Assembly (NCBI GenBank): GCA_964491605.1
Contig: CAZBGY010000011.1
Coordinates: 1 to 51,002 of the forward strand
Direction of reading: 5' to 3'
From: DRYS01 sp964491605
Lineage (GTDB): Archaea; Thermoproteota; CALKCG01; B24; DRYS01
DNA: 51,002 bases
The position numbers were made by a program, and so were the translations under genes. Under the pieces are notes generated by a model. That model had not been told where the DNA came from. It was given only the letters and a program-made list of their open reading frames with translations, and made no database searches. This document shows, one piece after another, positions 34,635 to 43,282 of the stretch (position 1 is its first letter; every line of letters starts with the position of its first letter).

Positions 34635-35267
34635 ATGGCGGAGCCGCTCTTAGATACCGTAAGAAGGTTAACTGAAAGTCGTATCGGTAAGGAGGTAAAG
34701 CTTAGAATGGAAGAGTTTAGAAGATTAGGTAAGCTGGGATCAGATAAGGATCTATTCATGGAACTATGTTTCTGTATACTCACAGCTAGATCTAGCGCTG
34801 AGAGATGTATACGCATACAGAAGGAGATAGGTGAAGGCTTCTTAACGATGCCTGAAGAGATTTTAGCTAAAGAGTTGAAGAGGCTCGGGCATCCATACCC
34901 ATACATCAGGGCTAGATATATAGTCGAAGCTAGACGCCATCTACCTAAGCTTAGATGGCTGATCGACTCCTTTGATAATGGTGAAGAAGCTAGGCGCTGG
35001 CTTATCGAGAACGTGAAAGGCCTCGGATATAAGGAGGCTAGTCACTTCCTAAGAAATATAGGGTTTGAAGATGTAGCCATAATAGATTTTCACATACTGA
35101 ATCTTCTAGCTAGATACGGTATTATAGAGAAACCTAGAACCCTAACCTCTAAGAAGTATCGTGAGATAGAATCCATACTTAGGACTATAGCTTTGAAGCT
35201 GAACATACCTCCTGGAGAACTAGATCTATATCTATGGTATATGGAAACAGGTAAAATACTCAAATGA
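34635..35267 (+). CDS. ogg: Ogg2-type N-glycosylase/DNA lyase
   Basis: A 210-residue HhH-GPD glycosylase from the ATG at 34635, which has AGGTG six nt upstream; an in-frame GTG nine nt earlier is less likely. The helix-hairpin-helix and catalytic Lys are in VKGLGYKEASHFLRNIG, and the catalytic Asp is in VAIIDFHIL. FCILTARSSAERC is also typical of the archaeal Ogg2 group. It removes 8-oxoguanine and nicks the strand. Lying after the flavodiiron and ferritin-like genes, it fits an oxidative-damage group, though each gene may have its own promoter. Confidence 0.92.
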   Translation: MAEPLLDTVRRLTESRIGKEVKLRMEEFRRLGKLGSDKDLFMELCFCILTARSSAERCIRIQKEIGEGFLTMPEEILAKELKRLGHPYPYIRARYIVEARRHLPKLRWLIDSFDNGEEARRWLIENVKGLGYKEASHFLRNIGFEDVAIIDFHILNLLARYGIIEKPRTLTSKKYREIESILRTIALKLNIPPGELDLYLWYMETGKILK

Positions 35268-35337
35268 TGAAGCATTCTATCCAAAGATGGGATATCGTTA
35301 AGCTAAGAATTCCGTCATGGCATATTCTAAGGATTTC

Positions 35338-35994
35338 CTACCTAAGTTCATATACGAATACTATATCGTTCCTTCTAGGTATACCGAATCTACCTGGTTC
35401 TTCACAGGTGAGATCACGTGTGTAGAGTATCTTACCGCCAAGCATATACTCAGCTATGAAAGCTGGTATATTATCGTTTTCATGCGATACTATCAACCTT
35501 TTCACATTATTTTCATAAGCTACCTGCTTCAACCTCTCCACCATGAGTTTAAATAATCCTCCACCCTGATACTTCGGATGTATACTCATCTTCCAGTATT
35601 GTATAGAGAGATTCTCCTCTGGATCCATCGTGAAGAGGAAGTCGAGGAATCCAACCGGCTCGCTATCTGCGTAGACGCATAGAGTCTTCACGTTATACTC
35701 TTTATGTTTATAGGGATAGAAATCTGGTGGAATCCATTCTCCTGTTAGATCCACTCTCTCGACTGGAGGATATCCGAGAATATCCCATAGCGTCTCGAAT
35801 ACCTTCCTTCTACCCGGATCCTGTTTCATCTTATCGACGATCTCGATTCTTATCTTATCAGGTATCTCAGGTTTAGATATATGGTGAACGCCGACTACCG
35901 CTACTCTAGCACACCTATAACATAGGTATTCGCCATCGATAGCGCATCTGTATTGCGCTATCCTACCGCAATTCGCGCATACAGGTATATCCAT
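35338..35994 (-). CDS. GNAT acetyltransferase with N-terminal B-box-like zinc finger
   Basis: A 218-residue protein. The first 38 residues hold C6, C9, C17, C25, C28, H37 and H38, a spacing like a B-box zinc finger that would bind one or two zinc ions. Residues about 100-215 look like a GNAT domain, with the acetyl-CoA loop SIHPKYQGGGLFKLM. The zinc part may recruit a protein partner or substrate; the substrate is unknown. I do not recall this combination as a named family. It converges on the ogg gene with a 70-nt gap. Confidence 0.72.
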   Translation of the reverse strand: MDIPVCANCGRIAQYRCAIDGEYLCYRCARVAVVGVHHISKPEIPDKIRIEIVDKMKQDPGRRKVFETLWDILGYPPVERVDLTGEWIPPDFYPYKHKEYNVKTLCVYADSEPVGFLDFLFTMDPEENLSIQYWKMSIHPKYQGGGLFKLMVERLKQVAYENNVKRLIVSHENDNIPAFIAEYMLGGKILYTRDLTCEEPGRFGIPRRNDIVFVYELR

Positions 35995-36112
35995 AGAACC
36001 TACACCTCAGAATTTAGGATTAAGGAATAACTAGGCTCGAAAGTATAAACTTTCTCCATTCAGCTATAGAAATCCTTAGGTTAAAGAATCTCCGGTTAGA
36101 AATGATTATGTT

Positions 36113-36742
36113 GTGAATTCCTCTGAGGTAGTGAGGATGGTCGTAGGGCCTCTATCTACTAACTGCTATATACTATGGTGCAAATCTACAGGTGAATCAT
36201 GCATAATAGATCCAGGTTTTGAAGGAGAAGTTATACTCGAAAAGGTGGGGGATCTAAACGTTATCTTCCTAGTATGTACCCACGCCCACTTCGATCATAT
36301 AGGCGCTGCAAGTTTTCTCAGAGATAGGCTTAAAGCAGAACTATGTATTCATGAAGCTGATATACCTTACCTAGATGTATACTCTAGGATGGCTGAAGAT
36401 TTCGGTTTCACCGGTGTGAAGATACCTGACCCGGATATCCTTCTGAAAGATAATTCTATACTGCGTATAGGTAGATTGGAGTTGAAGGTTATGCATACAC
36501 CTGGACATACACCTGGAAGCTGCTCCATAATCTCTGGTGATAAGATATTCACCGGGGATACATTATTTTCAGGTAGTGTAGGTAGATGGGATCTACCGGG
36601 TGGTAGTATCTTAGATCTTAAGTATTCGTTGGAGCGGTTGATGAGGTTACCGGATGATATGCTAGTTCTACCAGGTCATGGACCCTATACTACGATTAGG
36701 AGGGAGAAGATGTATAACCCATTTATGAGGTATCTACGATAA
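36113..36742 (+). CDS. metallo-beta-lactamase fold hydrolase, glyoxalase II-like
   Basis: A 209-residue protein from a GTG. Metal ligands are in THAHFDHIGA, then HTPGHTPGSCS, TGDTLFSGSVGRWD and PGHGPYT, in the order and spacing of glyoxalase II-like MBL hydrolases. It probably cleaves a thioester or related bond using a binuclear metal site, but the C-terminal substrate domain of true glyoxalase II is lacking. Two more distant genes on the same strand follow, each with little spacing, but no shared pathway is clear. Confidence 0.9.
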   Translation: MNSSEVVRMVVGPLSTNCYILWCKSTGESCIIDPGFEGEVILEKVGDLNVIFLVCTHAHFDHIGAASFLRDRLKAELCIHEADIPYLDVYSRMAEDFGFTGVKIPDPDILLKDNSILRIGRLELKVMHTPGHTPGSCSIISGDKIFTGDTLFSGSVGRWDLPGGSILDLKYSLERLMRLPDDMLVLPGHGPYTTIRREKMYNPFMRYLR

Positions 36743-36787
36743 TATGATAATTTTAATTAACCAGAATATATAGATCTTAGGAGAAGG

Positions 36788-37060
36788 ATGCCACGTTACA
36801 TACTGAGAGTTTGTATGCCTGCTAGAGATTGGCATAGAGTATCAGATTTCGTATCAGATATAAGGAATTCTAGAACAATTAAACGTATGGTAACGAGGAT
36901 GTTTCCTAATAGGCCGGATCTAGATGCATTGGAAGTAGTTCTTCTGATAGAATGCTCGAAAAGCTATGTGTTGGAAATTGAGAAGGAGTTAGCGTCTAGG
37001 ATAAGCGGTACCATAGGCTTCTTCGTGATATACCCTTTGAGCGATTATTCATCGATATAG
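36788..37060 (+). CDS. hypothetical 90-residue protein
   Basis: I do not recognise this protein. It is 90 residues, with an ATG start preceded by GGAGAAGG (ribosome site about 36780-36786). It has no Cys pair, membrane helix or signal peptide. Alternating predicted strands and helices (RYILRVCMP, VVLLIEC, IGFFVIYPL) would fit a small alpha/beta domain like ACT or ferredoxin-like folds. It lies 45 nt after the MBL hydrolase gene and may be co-transcribed with it. Confidence 0.65.
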   Translation: MPRYILRVCMPARDWHRVSDFVSDIRNSRTIKRMVTRMFPNRPDLDALEVVLLIECSKSYVLEIEKELASRISGTIGFFVIYPLSDYSSI

Positions 37061-37085
37061 CCCTTAAGATATAACAGAAAATCCC

Positions 37086-37092
37086 TTATATA
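37086..37092 (+). promoter_or_regulatory. TATA box before the GH127 gene
   Basis: TTATATA is centred about 31 nt before the ATG at 37120, giving a predicted leader of only a few nucleotides. Confidence 0.55.
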
Positions 37093-37119
37093 CATTCAAG
37101 GATCAGAAATTATGGATGT

Positions 37120-39000
37120 ATGCCGCCGAGTTCCGTCATCACGGATACCTCTATCAGCCCCTATGCCAAGCTCCACCCAGTACCTATAGAGGAAGTACGT
37201 ATAGAAGATAATTTCTGGTCATGGAGACTTAAGATTCTAAGAGAGGTAACCTTACCCTCCCAATACACTTTACTGGAACGTACCGGTCGCATCGATAACT
37301 TCCGCCGTTCATCTGGAAAAATATCAGCCCCCTTCTCAGGTCTACGCTTCAACGATAGCGATGTATATAAGTGGATAGAAGCTGTAGCATTCTCGCTTGC
37401 ATACAGCTTCGATGAAAATCTCTACAAGCTTTCACGATCCGTGATAGAGGAGGTAGTAGCGGCTCAAGATGAAGATGGCTACCTCAATACGTACTTTACA
37501 TTCGAGCTTAAAGGTATGAGGTGGCGTAACCTTAGGGATAGCCATGAACTATACTGTGCAGGCCACCTCATACAGGCTGGGATAGCATACTACAGATCTA
37601 CAGGCGAACAAGTCCTCCTAGATTCGGCTATAAGATTCGCAGATCACATATACGACACCTTCATAACTAAGGGTTTCAGATGTGTAGACGGGCATCCTGA
37701 AATCGAGATGGCCCTCGTCGAATTATACCGTACGGTTAGAGATGGGAGATACCTAGATCTAGCATGCTTCTTCGTAGATAACCGTGGCTTAGGCCTCATA
37801 GGAGGGAGCACGTATCATATAGATCATAAACCCTTCCGAGAGCTTTCAGAGATAGTAGGTCACGCCGTACGTGCACTCTACTTGAACTGCGGAGCTACCG
37901 ACATATACATGGAGACCGGTAGCCGTGAGATTTGGGAAGCACTCCAGCGTCTATGGCGTAGCATGGTATACTATAAGATGTATATAACTGGCGGCGTCGG
38001 ATCGAGGTATGAAGGAGAGGCCTTCGGAGACGACTACGAACTTCCAAACTATAGGGCATACTCTGAAACGTGTGCTGCGGTAGCTAACATTATGTGGAAT
38101 TGGAGAATGCTTAACGCAAGTAGGGATGCATGTTACACAGATATCATGGAGCTCGCATTATATAACGCCGCTCTGTCAGGTATATCTCTCGATGGAAAAT
38201 CGTATTTCTACGTAAACCCGTTAGCGGATAGAGGCTATAGTAGGCGTCAGAATTGGTTTACATGCGCATGCTGCCCACCTAATATAGCTAGGCTTATCGC
38301 ATCCATCCCAGGATACATCTACTCTAAATCGATCGAAGGATTGTGGATCCACCTATATATACAGAGTACGATCTCCACCTCTCTCGACGGTAATAGGATT
38401 ACCCTGAAGCAAGTTACGAATTATCCATGGGATGGGGAGGTAGAGCTATCGATCGAACCGAAACTGGAAGATGAATTCTCAGTATACCTACGTATACCTG
38501 GATGGTGTCGTAGCTTTACCGTAGAGGTTAACGGTAGGAGAATCGATACTATGATTAAGCCGCCGTCATACATAGAGATTAGACGTGTCTGGGGCTACGG
38601 AGATTCCATCAGACTATCCATGAGTATGCCTATAGAGTTAGTGGCTGCTCACCCACGAGTTATCGAGAATACAAGTAGAGTTGCTATAATGAGAGGCCCG
38701 CTAGTATACTGCGTAGAGCAGAGCGATAATGAAGGATTCGATGTATGGGATCTAGCTGTGCATCGGAATGCCAGATTTAGATTAGAATGGGATAGAAGCA
38801 TCATCGGAGGTGTTATGAAGATTATCGGTGACGGATATGCTGTGGAGGATGAGGGAGGAGCATTATATACGCCTATAGATAGATTACGATATAGGATTAG
38901 GAGTGTCGAATTCAGAGCGATCCCGTATTATGCTTGGGCAAACAGGAATCCAGGACCTATGAGCGTATGGATACGTCTATTAGGTGATTCTATCGAATAG
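37120..39000 (+). CDS. glycoside hydrolase family 127, beta-L-arabinofuranosidase-like
   Basis: A 626-residue protein. It opens with the family-like VRIEDNFWSWRLKILREVTLPSQY... segment. The metal/catalytic set expected from GH127 (a Glu plus three cysteines at a zinc site, one Cys being the nucleophile) is visible as E316 and C318 in AYSETCAAV and C384-C385 in CACCPPNIAR. These enzymes remove terminal beta-L-arabinofuranose from arabino-oligosaccharides and plant glycoprotein glycans. No signal peptide is seen, so it acts inside the cell. The GH4 gene converges 11 nt downstream, and GH51 lies 2.1 kb away, a clear arabinose theme. Confidence 0.92.
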   Translation: MPPSSVITDTSISPYAKLHPVPIEEVRIEDNFWSWRLKILREVTLPSQYTLLERTGRIDNFRRSSGKISAPFSGLRFNDSDVYKWIEAVAFSLAYSFDENLYKLSRSVIEEVVAAQDEDGYLNTYFTFELKGMRWRNLRDSHELYCAGHLIQAGIAYYRSTGEQVLLDSAIRFADHIYDTFITKGFRCVDGHPEIEMALVELYRTVRDGRYLDLACFFVDNRGLGLIGGSTYHIDHKPFRELSEIVGHAVRALYLNCGATDIYMETGSREIWEALQRLWRSMVYYKMYITGGVGSRYEGEAFGDDYELPNYRAYSETCAAVANIMWNWRMLNASRDACYTDIMELALYNAALSGISLDGKSYFYVNPLADRGYSRRQNWFTCACCPPNIARLIASIPGYIYSKSIEGLWIHLYIQSTISTSLDGNRITLKQVTNYPWDGEVELSIEPKLEDEFSVYLRIPGWCRSFTVEVNGRRIDTMIKPPSYIEIRRVWGYGDSIRLSMSMPIELVAAHPRVIENTSRVAIMRGPLVYCVEQSDNEGFDVWDLAVHRNARFRLEWDRSIIGGVMKIIGDGYAVEDEGGALYTPIDRLRYRIRSVEFRAIPYYAWANRNPGPMSVWIRLLGDSIE

Positions 39001-39011
39001 GAGGAGGACTG

Positions 39012-40385
39012 TCACCTGAAATGTTTCGCCATCTCCTCGTTCTCCGGTATAGATAGTAGCGCATCTATAACCCCGTCAGCTTGTTTTGTATTTTTAGTTC
39101 TGACGTCGACTATCACCCAGTCGAAGAGTGTATCTCTCCCTCCCTCGAGAAATGCTTCGAGAGCCCACTCCATCCTGATGTATCTAGGATAAATCACATA
39201 GTTCATTATACGTTTAGGCAGCCTCTCTATACTGATCCTATGCACGCCTTTACCATCGATCTCCGCAGGTATCTCGACCGCTACATCATCGGGTATCCCA
39301 GGTATTACTCCCTGATTCATCACGTTAACCTGGTAGACACCCTTCTTATCGTTTGTTATAGAATCGATTATAGGTACTATGGATTCTCTACTCTTCCTAG
39401 GAGGCAATAGTTGTGTTAGCGGTGTAGCTTCATCCTGTATAGCCGCTACAGCTTTCTTCATCCACTCCTCATGTCTATCGAGGTATATCTTCCATCCAAC
39501 CTCGGAGTCGGGTCCACCAGTCGGTCCAAACCACCTCCTCTTCACCCTTAGATTCCAATGATACTTCCAACTACCTCCACGTACCGTATCGCCTACAGGA
39601 TATAGCCCGTAGCATCTATACATATCTACGGCGGCTGGAGACATCTGTATATCGAATGGGCTTCTCTGTTTCCTACGCCAAGTCCTCCAATACTTTTCAG
39701 AATTCTTCTCTATCCACTCGTCTATAAGCGGGTATGCATCCTTATCCTCATATCTAAACCTCGTAAGCCATATTACATGGTTAAATCCTATGCATTCAAA
39801 ATCTACTTTATCGGGATCCAGCCCTATAGTTTCTGCTATCTCGGAATATCCTAGATGTCCGTGACATAAACCTATAACCTTGACTTTAGTCTCCCTCGAA
39901 AGTAGGGTTGTCCCCTCGAATACAGGGTTAGCTAGGAGAAATAGCCATGCATCTGGGCTTAGATCCTCTATATCCCTAGCTATATCCAGCATAAGCTTGA
40001 ACTGGTAGTAGCCCCATATAGTATGGTAGTCTGACACCATATTCCACTCTACACTGTTTATACCTCGGTAATAGCCGTATTCTTCGCATATGCTTCGCAT
40101 CTTCTCATAGTATCCATGCCCACGAGCTAGAGCAGTATTGATGACGAAGTTAGCATCCTCTATAGATTCTCTCCTATCATGGGTTTTCTCGAATTTGAAA
40201 TTAGCCCCTACCTCGGATGCGTATCTCTTTGCAAAACTATATACGAGATTCAATCTCCCCTCGTCTATATCCATAAGCGAAATAGTGCTTCCATAGAGGC
40301 TTGGTGTGAGGCATAAATCACGAATCAACGTCGCAGACCAAGCTATACTACCAGCACCGATTACAGAGATCTTTACACCCGGCAT
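39012..40385 (-). CDS. glycoside hydrolase family 4 (NAD+/Mn-dependent)
   Basis: A 457-residue protein with an NAD-binding start (VIGAGSIAWSATLIRDL, GAGS at 10-13). The metal and catalytic residues typical of GH4 are N153 in LLANPVFEGT, C174 in GLCHGHLG and H203 in GFNHVIWL. GH4 enzymes cleave by a redox/elimination route and include alpha-glucosidases, alpha-galactosidases, glucuronidases and galacturonidases; the group cannot be fixed by eye. A galacturonidase would fit the neighbouring pectin/arabinan genes. The PadR regulator lies upstream on the same strand, 187 nt away. Confidence 0.9.
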   Translation of the reverse strand: MPGVKISVIGAGSIAWSATLIRDLCLTPSLYGSTISLMDIDEGRLNLVYSFAKRYASEVGANFKFEKTHDRRESIEDANFVINTALARGHGYYEKMRSICEEYGYYRGINSVEWNMVSDYHTIWGYYQFKLMLDIARDIEDLSPDAWLFLLANPVFEGTTLLSRETKVKVIGLCHGHLGYSEIAETIGLDPDKVDFECIGFNHVIWLTRFRYEDKDAYPLIDEWIEKNSEKYWRTWRRKQRSPFDIQMSPAAVDMYRCYGLYPVGDTVRGGSWKYHWNLRVKRRWFGPTGGPDSEVGWKIYLDRHEEWMKKAVAAIQDEATPLTQLLPPRKSRESIVPIIDSITNDKKGVYQVNVMNQGVIPGIPDDVAVEIPAEIDGKGVHRISIERLPKRIMNYVIYPRYIRMEWALEAFLEGGRDTLFDWVIVDVRTKNTKQADGVIDALLSIPENEEMAKHFR

Positions 40386-40572
40386 AATTATCCACCGAAT
40401 GGTATTAGATCGCTCTCCACAACTCTTAAATCTTACTTTAGAATAGCGGTTAGCCGCTATATCATCTCTAGTATTTACATGCTAAATTACATTTATACAT
40501 TAATAGCTCGATTACAATACTTGATAATCTATCACAAGCGAAAAATATTAACAAAAGATATAGCTAGATACT

Positions 40573-40968
40573 TCAACTCAATAAGCGATCCACTAGAGTC
40601 TTAACTTTATTAAGCTTCTTCAACATATACTCCAGATACTCTATGCCCTCCTCTGTTATCGTGTATATCCTCTTAGCCGGTCCTCCTCCCTCAGTATCCC
40701 ATCTAGAATGGAGTAGGCCATGCATCTCCAATCTTCGGAGTAACCCGTAGACTAGCGGTTTAGGTACATCCAACTCATACTTCTCCTTCAAGAGTGAATG
40801 TATTTCGCTTCCATGTACAGGTTTCTCCCTAACGAGTTTAAGTATCGCTATATGTAGCAGTCCACGTATCGGTCCAATATGTATGGGGGCATGTGGTGGA
40901 TGATGCATATGCCTGCATTCATGTGGATGATCGGTAGGTGTGTGTGGACTCCTACACATGTTTATCAC
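40573..40968 (-). CDS. PadR-family transcription regulator with a His/Cys-rich N-terminal tail
   Basis: A 131-residue protein. Residues about 34-110 are the PadR winged helix (GLLHIAILKLVREKPVHGSEIHSLL, then YGLLRRLEMHGLLHSRW and RIYTITEEG), and the end is a helix for dimerisation. The first 30 residues carry eight histidines (9, 14, 16, 20, 22, 23, 26, 30) and two cysteines (5, 18), which is unusual for PadR and suggests metal binding. Start is GTG 40968, with ATG 40959 as an alternative; the TATA box fits leaderless transcription. It is divergent from GH51 and near GH4, so it is a candidate local sugar-gene repressor. Confidence 0.86.
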   Translation of the reverse strand: MINMCRSPHTPTDHPHECRHMHHPPHAPIHIGPIRGLLHIAILKLVREKPVHGSEIHSLLKEKYELDVPKPLVYGLLRRLEMHGLLHSRWDTEGGGPAKRIYTITEEGIEYLEYMLKKLNKVKTLVDRLLS

Positions 40969-40997
40969 ATATCTAAGTACATCAGATACCTAGATAT
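40969..40997. promoter_or_regulatory. inverted repeat operator candidate overlapping the padR TATA box
   Basis: ATATCTA (40969-40975) and TAGATAT (40991-40997) are exact reverse complements with a 15-nt spacer. The right arm overlaps the minus-strand TATA box TTTATATCT (about 40992-41000), and the left arm touches the GTG start. Binding of PadR here would block its own transcription. Confidence 0.5.
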
Positions 40998-41053
40998 AAA
41001 CCTTCACTAGACCTTGGATCGGAGAATACGCTGCTAGCGATCGAAACGATTAG

Positions 41054-41060
41054 ATTTAAG
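41054..41060 (+). promoter_or_regulatory. TATA box and ribosome site for GH51
   Basis: TTTAAGT-like box (ATTTAAG) predicts transcription from about 41082. GAGGAG at 41089-41094 is about nine nt before the ATG at 41103, so this gene has a leader with a classical ribosome site, unlike most neighbours. Confidence 0.55.
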
Positions 41061-41102
41061 TTTCCTAAGAATCTAACTACTTCATCCATGAGGAGTTAGG
41101 TT

Positions 41103-42632
41103 ATGAGCATAGGCTGTAGATTAATCGTGGGATTAGATGAGGCGATTAGCGATATAGATCCTAACATCTTCGGCCACTTTATAGAGCATCTGGGGCGCTG
41201 CATATATCCTGGGATCTGGGTTGGTAGAGGATCCAGTATACCGAATGAAGATGGTTTGAGGTTAGACGTTATTCGAGCGTTTAGTTCTATCGGTGCATCG
41301 ATTATTAGATGGCCTGGCGGATGCTTCGCAGATACATATCATTGGATGGATGGTATAGGTCCTATAGAGTATAGACCTAGGAGGATTAATATCTGGTGGG
41401 GTGGCGAGGAGACAAACGAGTTTGGAACAGATGAATTCGTTAAGCTGTGTAAACTAGTAGGTGCGGAGCCATATATATGCGTGAACGTCGGTTCCGGTAG
41501 CCCCGAGGAAGCTCTTGCATGGCTTGAATACTGTAACTATACCGTGGCTAGTAAGTATGCGAAACTTAGGGTTGAAAACGGTCATCCTGAACCTTATAGA
41601 GTTAAGTATTGGGGTATCGGTAACGAGAGTTGGGGGTGTGGAGGCTCCTTCGACCCAGTCTACTATGCTTGGGAGTATCGTAGATTCGCGACGTTCCTAA
41701 AACAGGCTGATCGATCGATTAAACTAATCGCATGCGGACATACATCTACGGATTGGAACCATAGGTTTATGGAAGCGATAAAAAACTTCATCCATCTGAT
41801 AGACTATCTATCCATCCACTACTACTTCTTCCGCAATCCTCAACGCTACGGTGAAGATATAAACTTCACAGATGAACAATATTTCAACCTACTATTCGAT
41901 ATACAACACCTCGAACATGAAATAAAACAGGCTATGCTCATAATAGATTTCTTCTCGGAAGGTAGAAAGGATATAGGGATTGCGATCGATGAATGGGGTG
42001 TCTGGCATCCCCAGGCTACCGTAGAGAATGGCTTATACCAGCAGAATACCCTAAGAGATGCTATACTAGCTGCATCCACACTAAATCTATTCATAAAGTA
42101 TTCGAATAAAGTGAGGATGGCGAATATAGCTCAAGCAGTTAACGTCCTACAAAGCATATGCTTAACTAAAGATGAGAAAACGATCCTAACACCTACATAC
42201 TATGTCTTCAAACTATATCAATCGCATATGAAGAATATAGCTCTGAAAACAGAAGTAATATCACCGATAATAAAAGAACCTACTAAAGAAGATTTAGTAG
42301 GTTTGCAGAAAACTCATAGAAAGCTTGAACCTCTGAAAGCTATCGATGCATCAGCATCTATAAACCAAGATAAAACAAAACTAGTTATCACATTAACGAA
42401 TAAAAGCCTCGACGAAGACTTAGATGTAAACATAAAGTTCACGGGAGACTACAATGTACAAGAAGGAAGATTAGCATTCATAACATCTAAAGATATAAGA
42501 TCATACAACGACTTCGATTCACCAAACAACGTATATATAGTTGAAGAACCGCTTATGGCTAAGGGAAATACATTCAGCTTTACAGCTGAGAGACACTCGA
42601 TAAATAGGTTAATACTTAAACTAGCTAGATAA
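41103..42632 (+). CDS. glycoside hydrolase family 51 alpha-L-arabinofuranosidase
   Basis: A 509-residue protein of normal family length. The (beta/alpha)8 catalytic domain has the acid/base Glu175 in YWGIGNESWGCGG and the nucleophile Glu297 in IAIDEWGVWH. IRWPGGCFADTYHW near residue 68 is another family landmark. The last 130 residues are the beta-sandwich. It releases arabinose from arabinan and arabinoxylan oligosaccharides inside the cell. It is divergent from padR, whose operator candidate lies in the shared 134-bp gap. The 3' third is richer in A than the 5' part. Confidence 0.94.
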   Translation: MSIGCRLIVGLDEAISDIDPNIFGHFIEHLGRCIYPGIWVGRGSSIPNEDGLRLDVIRAFSSIGASIIRWPGGCFADTYHWMDGIGPIEYRPRRINIWWGGEETNEFGTDEFVKLCKLVGAEPYICVNVGSGSPEEALAWLEYCNYTVASKYAKLRVENGHPEPYRVKYWGIGNESWGCGGSFDPVYYAWEYRRFATFLKQADRSIKLIACGHTSTDWNHRFMEAIKNFIHLIDYLSIHYYFFRNPQRYGEDINFTDEQYFNLLFDIQHLEHEIKQAMLIIDFFSEGRKDIGIAIDEWGVWHPQATVENGLYQQNTLRDAILAASTLNLFIKYSNKVRMANIAQAVNVLQSICLTKDEKTILTPTYYVFKLYQSHMKNIALKTEVISPIIKEPTKEDLVGLQKTHRKLEPLKAIDASASINQDKTKLVITLTNKSLDEDLDVNIKFTGDYNVQEGRLAFITSKDIRSYNDFDSPNNVYIVEEPLMAKGNTFSFTAERHSINRLILKLAR

Positions 42633-43282
42633 AACGGTTATACTACGGAAATATACTCTAATCATACATAATAATCACATATATACCAGAGCACCTCCAC
42701 TACCTCTAAATGGTAGCATGATATACATAGAATCCTCCATATTATCATGGGAATACCATTAGGAGTGGTTAGGCTTCAGCTTCTCGATAGCTCCAGATAA
42801 ACCTACTAATACCTTATCGGATAGTAGAGTATTATATAGAGTATAGCGTGGAAAATAATCCCTCAAGCTTAAGCATAATCAATATAGCTATATAGTCTCA
42901 TCTGCAGGATAATCAAGAATCAACACATATCTAGAAGTACTAATTCCAAATACATTAACATACAATCTTACAACCATAACATTTGAAATCCCATAATAGG
43001 CGTCTAACAGATAATGATACTGAGTATCAGACTCACCAGCAAAATTTATATGCTAGCTCACTTCTCTACAAATACTACAAGAGTAAGTGTTATGTCATGG
43101 CTAAAATTAGAGCATTAATAGTCTTATTTAAAAGAATCTCGTTAGCTATTCATGAATCAGAAGTCGTATTTCGATACTCAACCTATTTGCAATACAATTC
43201 TTCCATAAGGAGTTCCCGGTTTATAGGGATTGTTTAGAACTTATAGGTAGAAGTTATGGTAAGGCTACCATGCTATATAGGG
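42633..43282. other. 650-bp AT-rich gap after GH51
   Basis: The largest gene-free stretch in the window, between convergent GH51 and the hydrolase cluster. A possible decayed gene on the minus strand occupies 42759-43052. An 84-codon plus-strand frame at 42983-43237 has no recognisable sequence and I do not accept it. No RNA gene or terminator hairpin is obvious. Confidence 0.45.
42759..43052 (-). pseudogene. possible decayed gene fragment with two in-frame stops
   Basis: One frame of 98 codons has only two internal stops, a TAG and a TGA nine nt apart, near 42887-42900, in an AT-rich region where several would be expected. The sequence on both sides looks coding, such as SDTQYHYLLDAYYGIS before and YTLYNTLLSDKVLVGLSG after, ending in TAA at 42761. 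I recognise no family. It may be a relic or chance; a recent break is possible because the two stops sit together. Confidence 0.25.

Noticed and set aside
42983..43237. 84-codon plus-strand ORF in the gap after GH51
   Set aside because: No recognisable sequence, no ribosome site or TATA spacing, and it overlaps a better coding-like frame on the other strand.
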